Positions 5,041 through 5,267 of a DNA stretch of 5,267 nucleotides are shown piece by piece. How positions within the stretch are numbered: the first letter of the stretch is position 1; every line of letters starts with the position of its first letter. Origin of the DNA: Pseudomonadota bacterium. GTDB taxonomy: Bacteria > Pseudomonadota > Gammaproteobacteria > JAKAQQ01. The DNA is taken from the NCBI GenBank assembly GCA_021828425.1, contig JAKARN010000130.1, forward strand, positions 1-5,267, written 5' to 3'. The position numbers were made by a program, and so were the translations under genes. Under the pieces are notes generated by a model that saw only the letters and a list, made by a program, of their open reading frames with translations, had not been told where the DNA came from and did no database searches.

Positions 5041-5267
5041 GCTCGCGAGAGCCCGACGGGGTTTTAGCCTTAAAGCGGCAGAGATCGCGGATCTGGCATT
5101 CCGGACAACGGGGTTTGCGCGCCTGGCAGACATGGCGACCATGCAGGACGAGCCAGTGATGGGCACGTGACCGGTAGCGATCGGGCACACACTTGTCGAG
5201 CTGGGTTTCGACCGCACGGGGGGTTTCCCCGGGCGCGAGACCGGTCCGGTTGGCCACACGGAACACG
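5027..5267 (-). CDS. nth: Endonuclease III, C-terminal part (cut by window edge)
   Basis: Only about the last 79 residues are present; the gene continues beyond the right edge. Endonuclease III is a bifunctional DNA glycosylase/AP lyase that removes oxidised pyrimidines in base-excision repair. The visible part starts with VFRVANRTGLAPG, the conserved stretch just after the catalytic aspartate, and ends with the [4Fe-4S] cluster ligands C-x6-C-x2-C-x5-C in CQARKPRCPECQIRDLC, followed by a short variable tail. The helix-hairpin-helix and the catalytic lysine and aspartate lie outside the window and cannot be checked. The GTG at 5264-5266 is an internal valine codon, not a start. The stop lies inside the end of nadC, a 14-base tail-to-tail overlap. 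Confidence 0.96.
   Translation of the reverse strand, partial: VFRVANRTGLAPGETPRAVETQLDKCVPDRYRSRAHHWLVLHGRHVCQARKPRCPECQIRDLCRFKAKTPSGSREPNRR

Overview
The window reads as ordinary chromosomal DNA from a high-GC gammaproteobacterium outside the enteric group. The evidence is a homodimer-type PyrC dihydroorotase of about 350 residues followed directly by RNase T (a family essentially confined to Gammaproteobacteria), a CGFS glutaredoxin next to an iron superoxide dismutase, and strong G/C preference at third codon positions. The pyrC-rnt pairing and grxD/sodB proximity recall pseudomonads and related lineages, but the genus cannot be named from this sequence.

Layout from left to right. Positions 1-117 form the pyrC leader, with a perfect TATAAT box, a seven-codon upstream frame and a possible start-blocking hairpin. 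pyrC (118-1176) and rnt (1179-1838) run on the + strand, two bases apart. A compact minus-strand operon follows, sodB (2366-2950), then a four-cysteine DUF1289 protein (2133-2360), then grxD (1808-2152). The 3' end of grxD overlaps that of rnt. Positions 2951-4161 hold the sodB control region, an unrecognised lipoprotein gene on the minus strand (3173-3835), and a 326-bp gap between divergent genes. All of this is visibly more A+T-rich than its surroundings. nadC (4162-5040, + strand) and the 3' end of nth (5027-5267, - strand, cut by the window edge) converge and overlap at their stops.

Functionally this is housekeeping: pyrimidine synthesis (PyrC), 3' end processing of stable RNA (RNase T), superoxide defence and iron-sulfur handling (SodB, DUF1289, GrxD), NAD synthesis (NadC) and base-excision repair (Nth, a [4Fe-4S] enzyme). 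sodB, the DUF1289 gene and grxD are packed closely enough to be one transcript and make a plausible iron/oxidative-stress unit.

I see no mobile element, CRISPR array, tRNA, rRNA or recognisable new multi-gene system. The least explained items are the lipoprotein gene in its A+T-richer segment, the pyrC leader (which could resemble the known nucleotide-sensing start-switch of enteric pyrC), and a near-perfect 18-bp palindrome in front of sodB.
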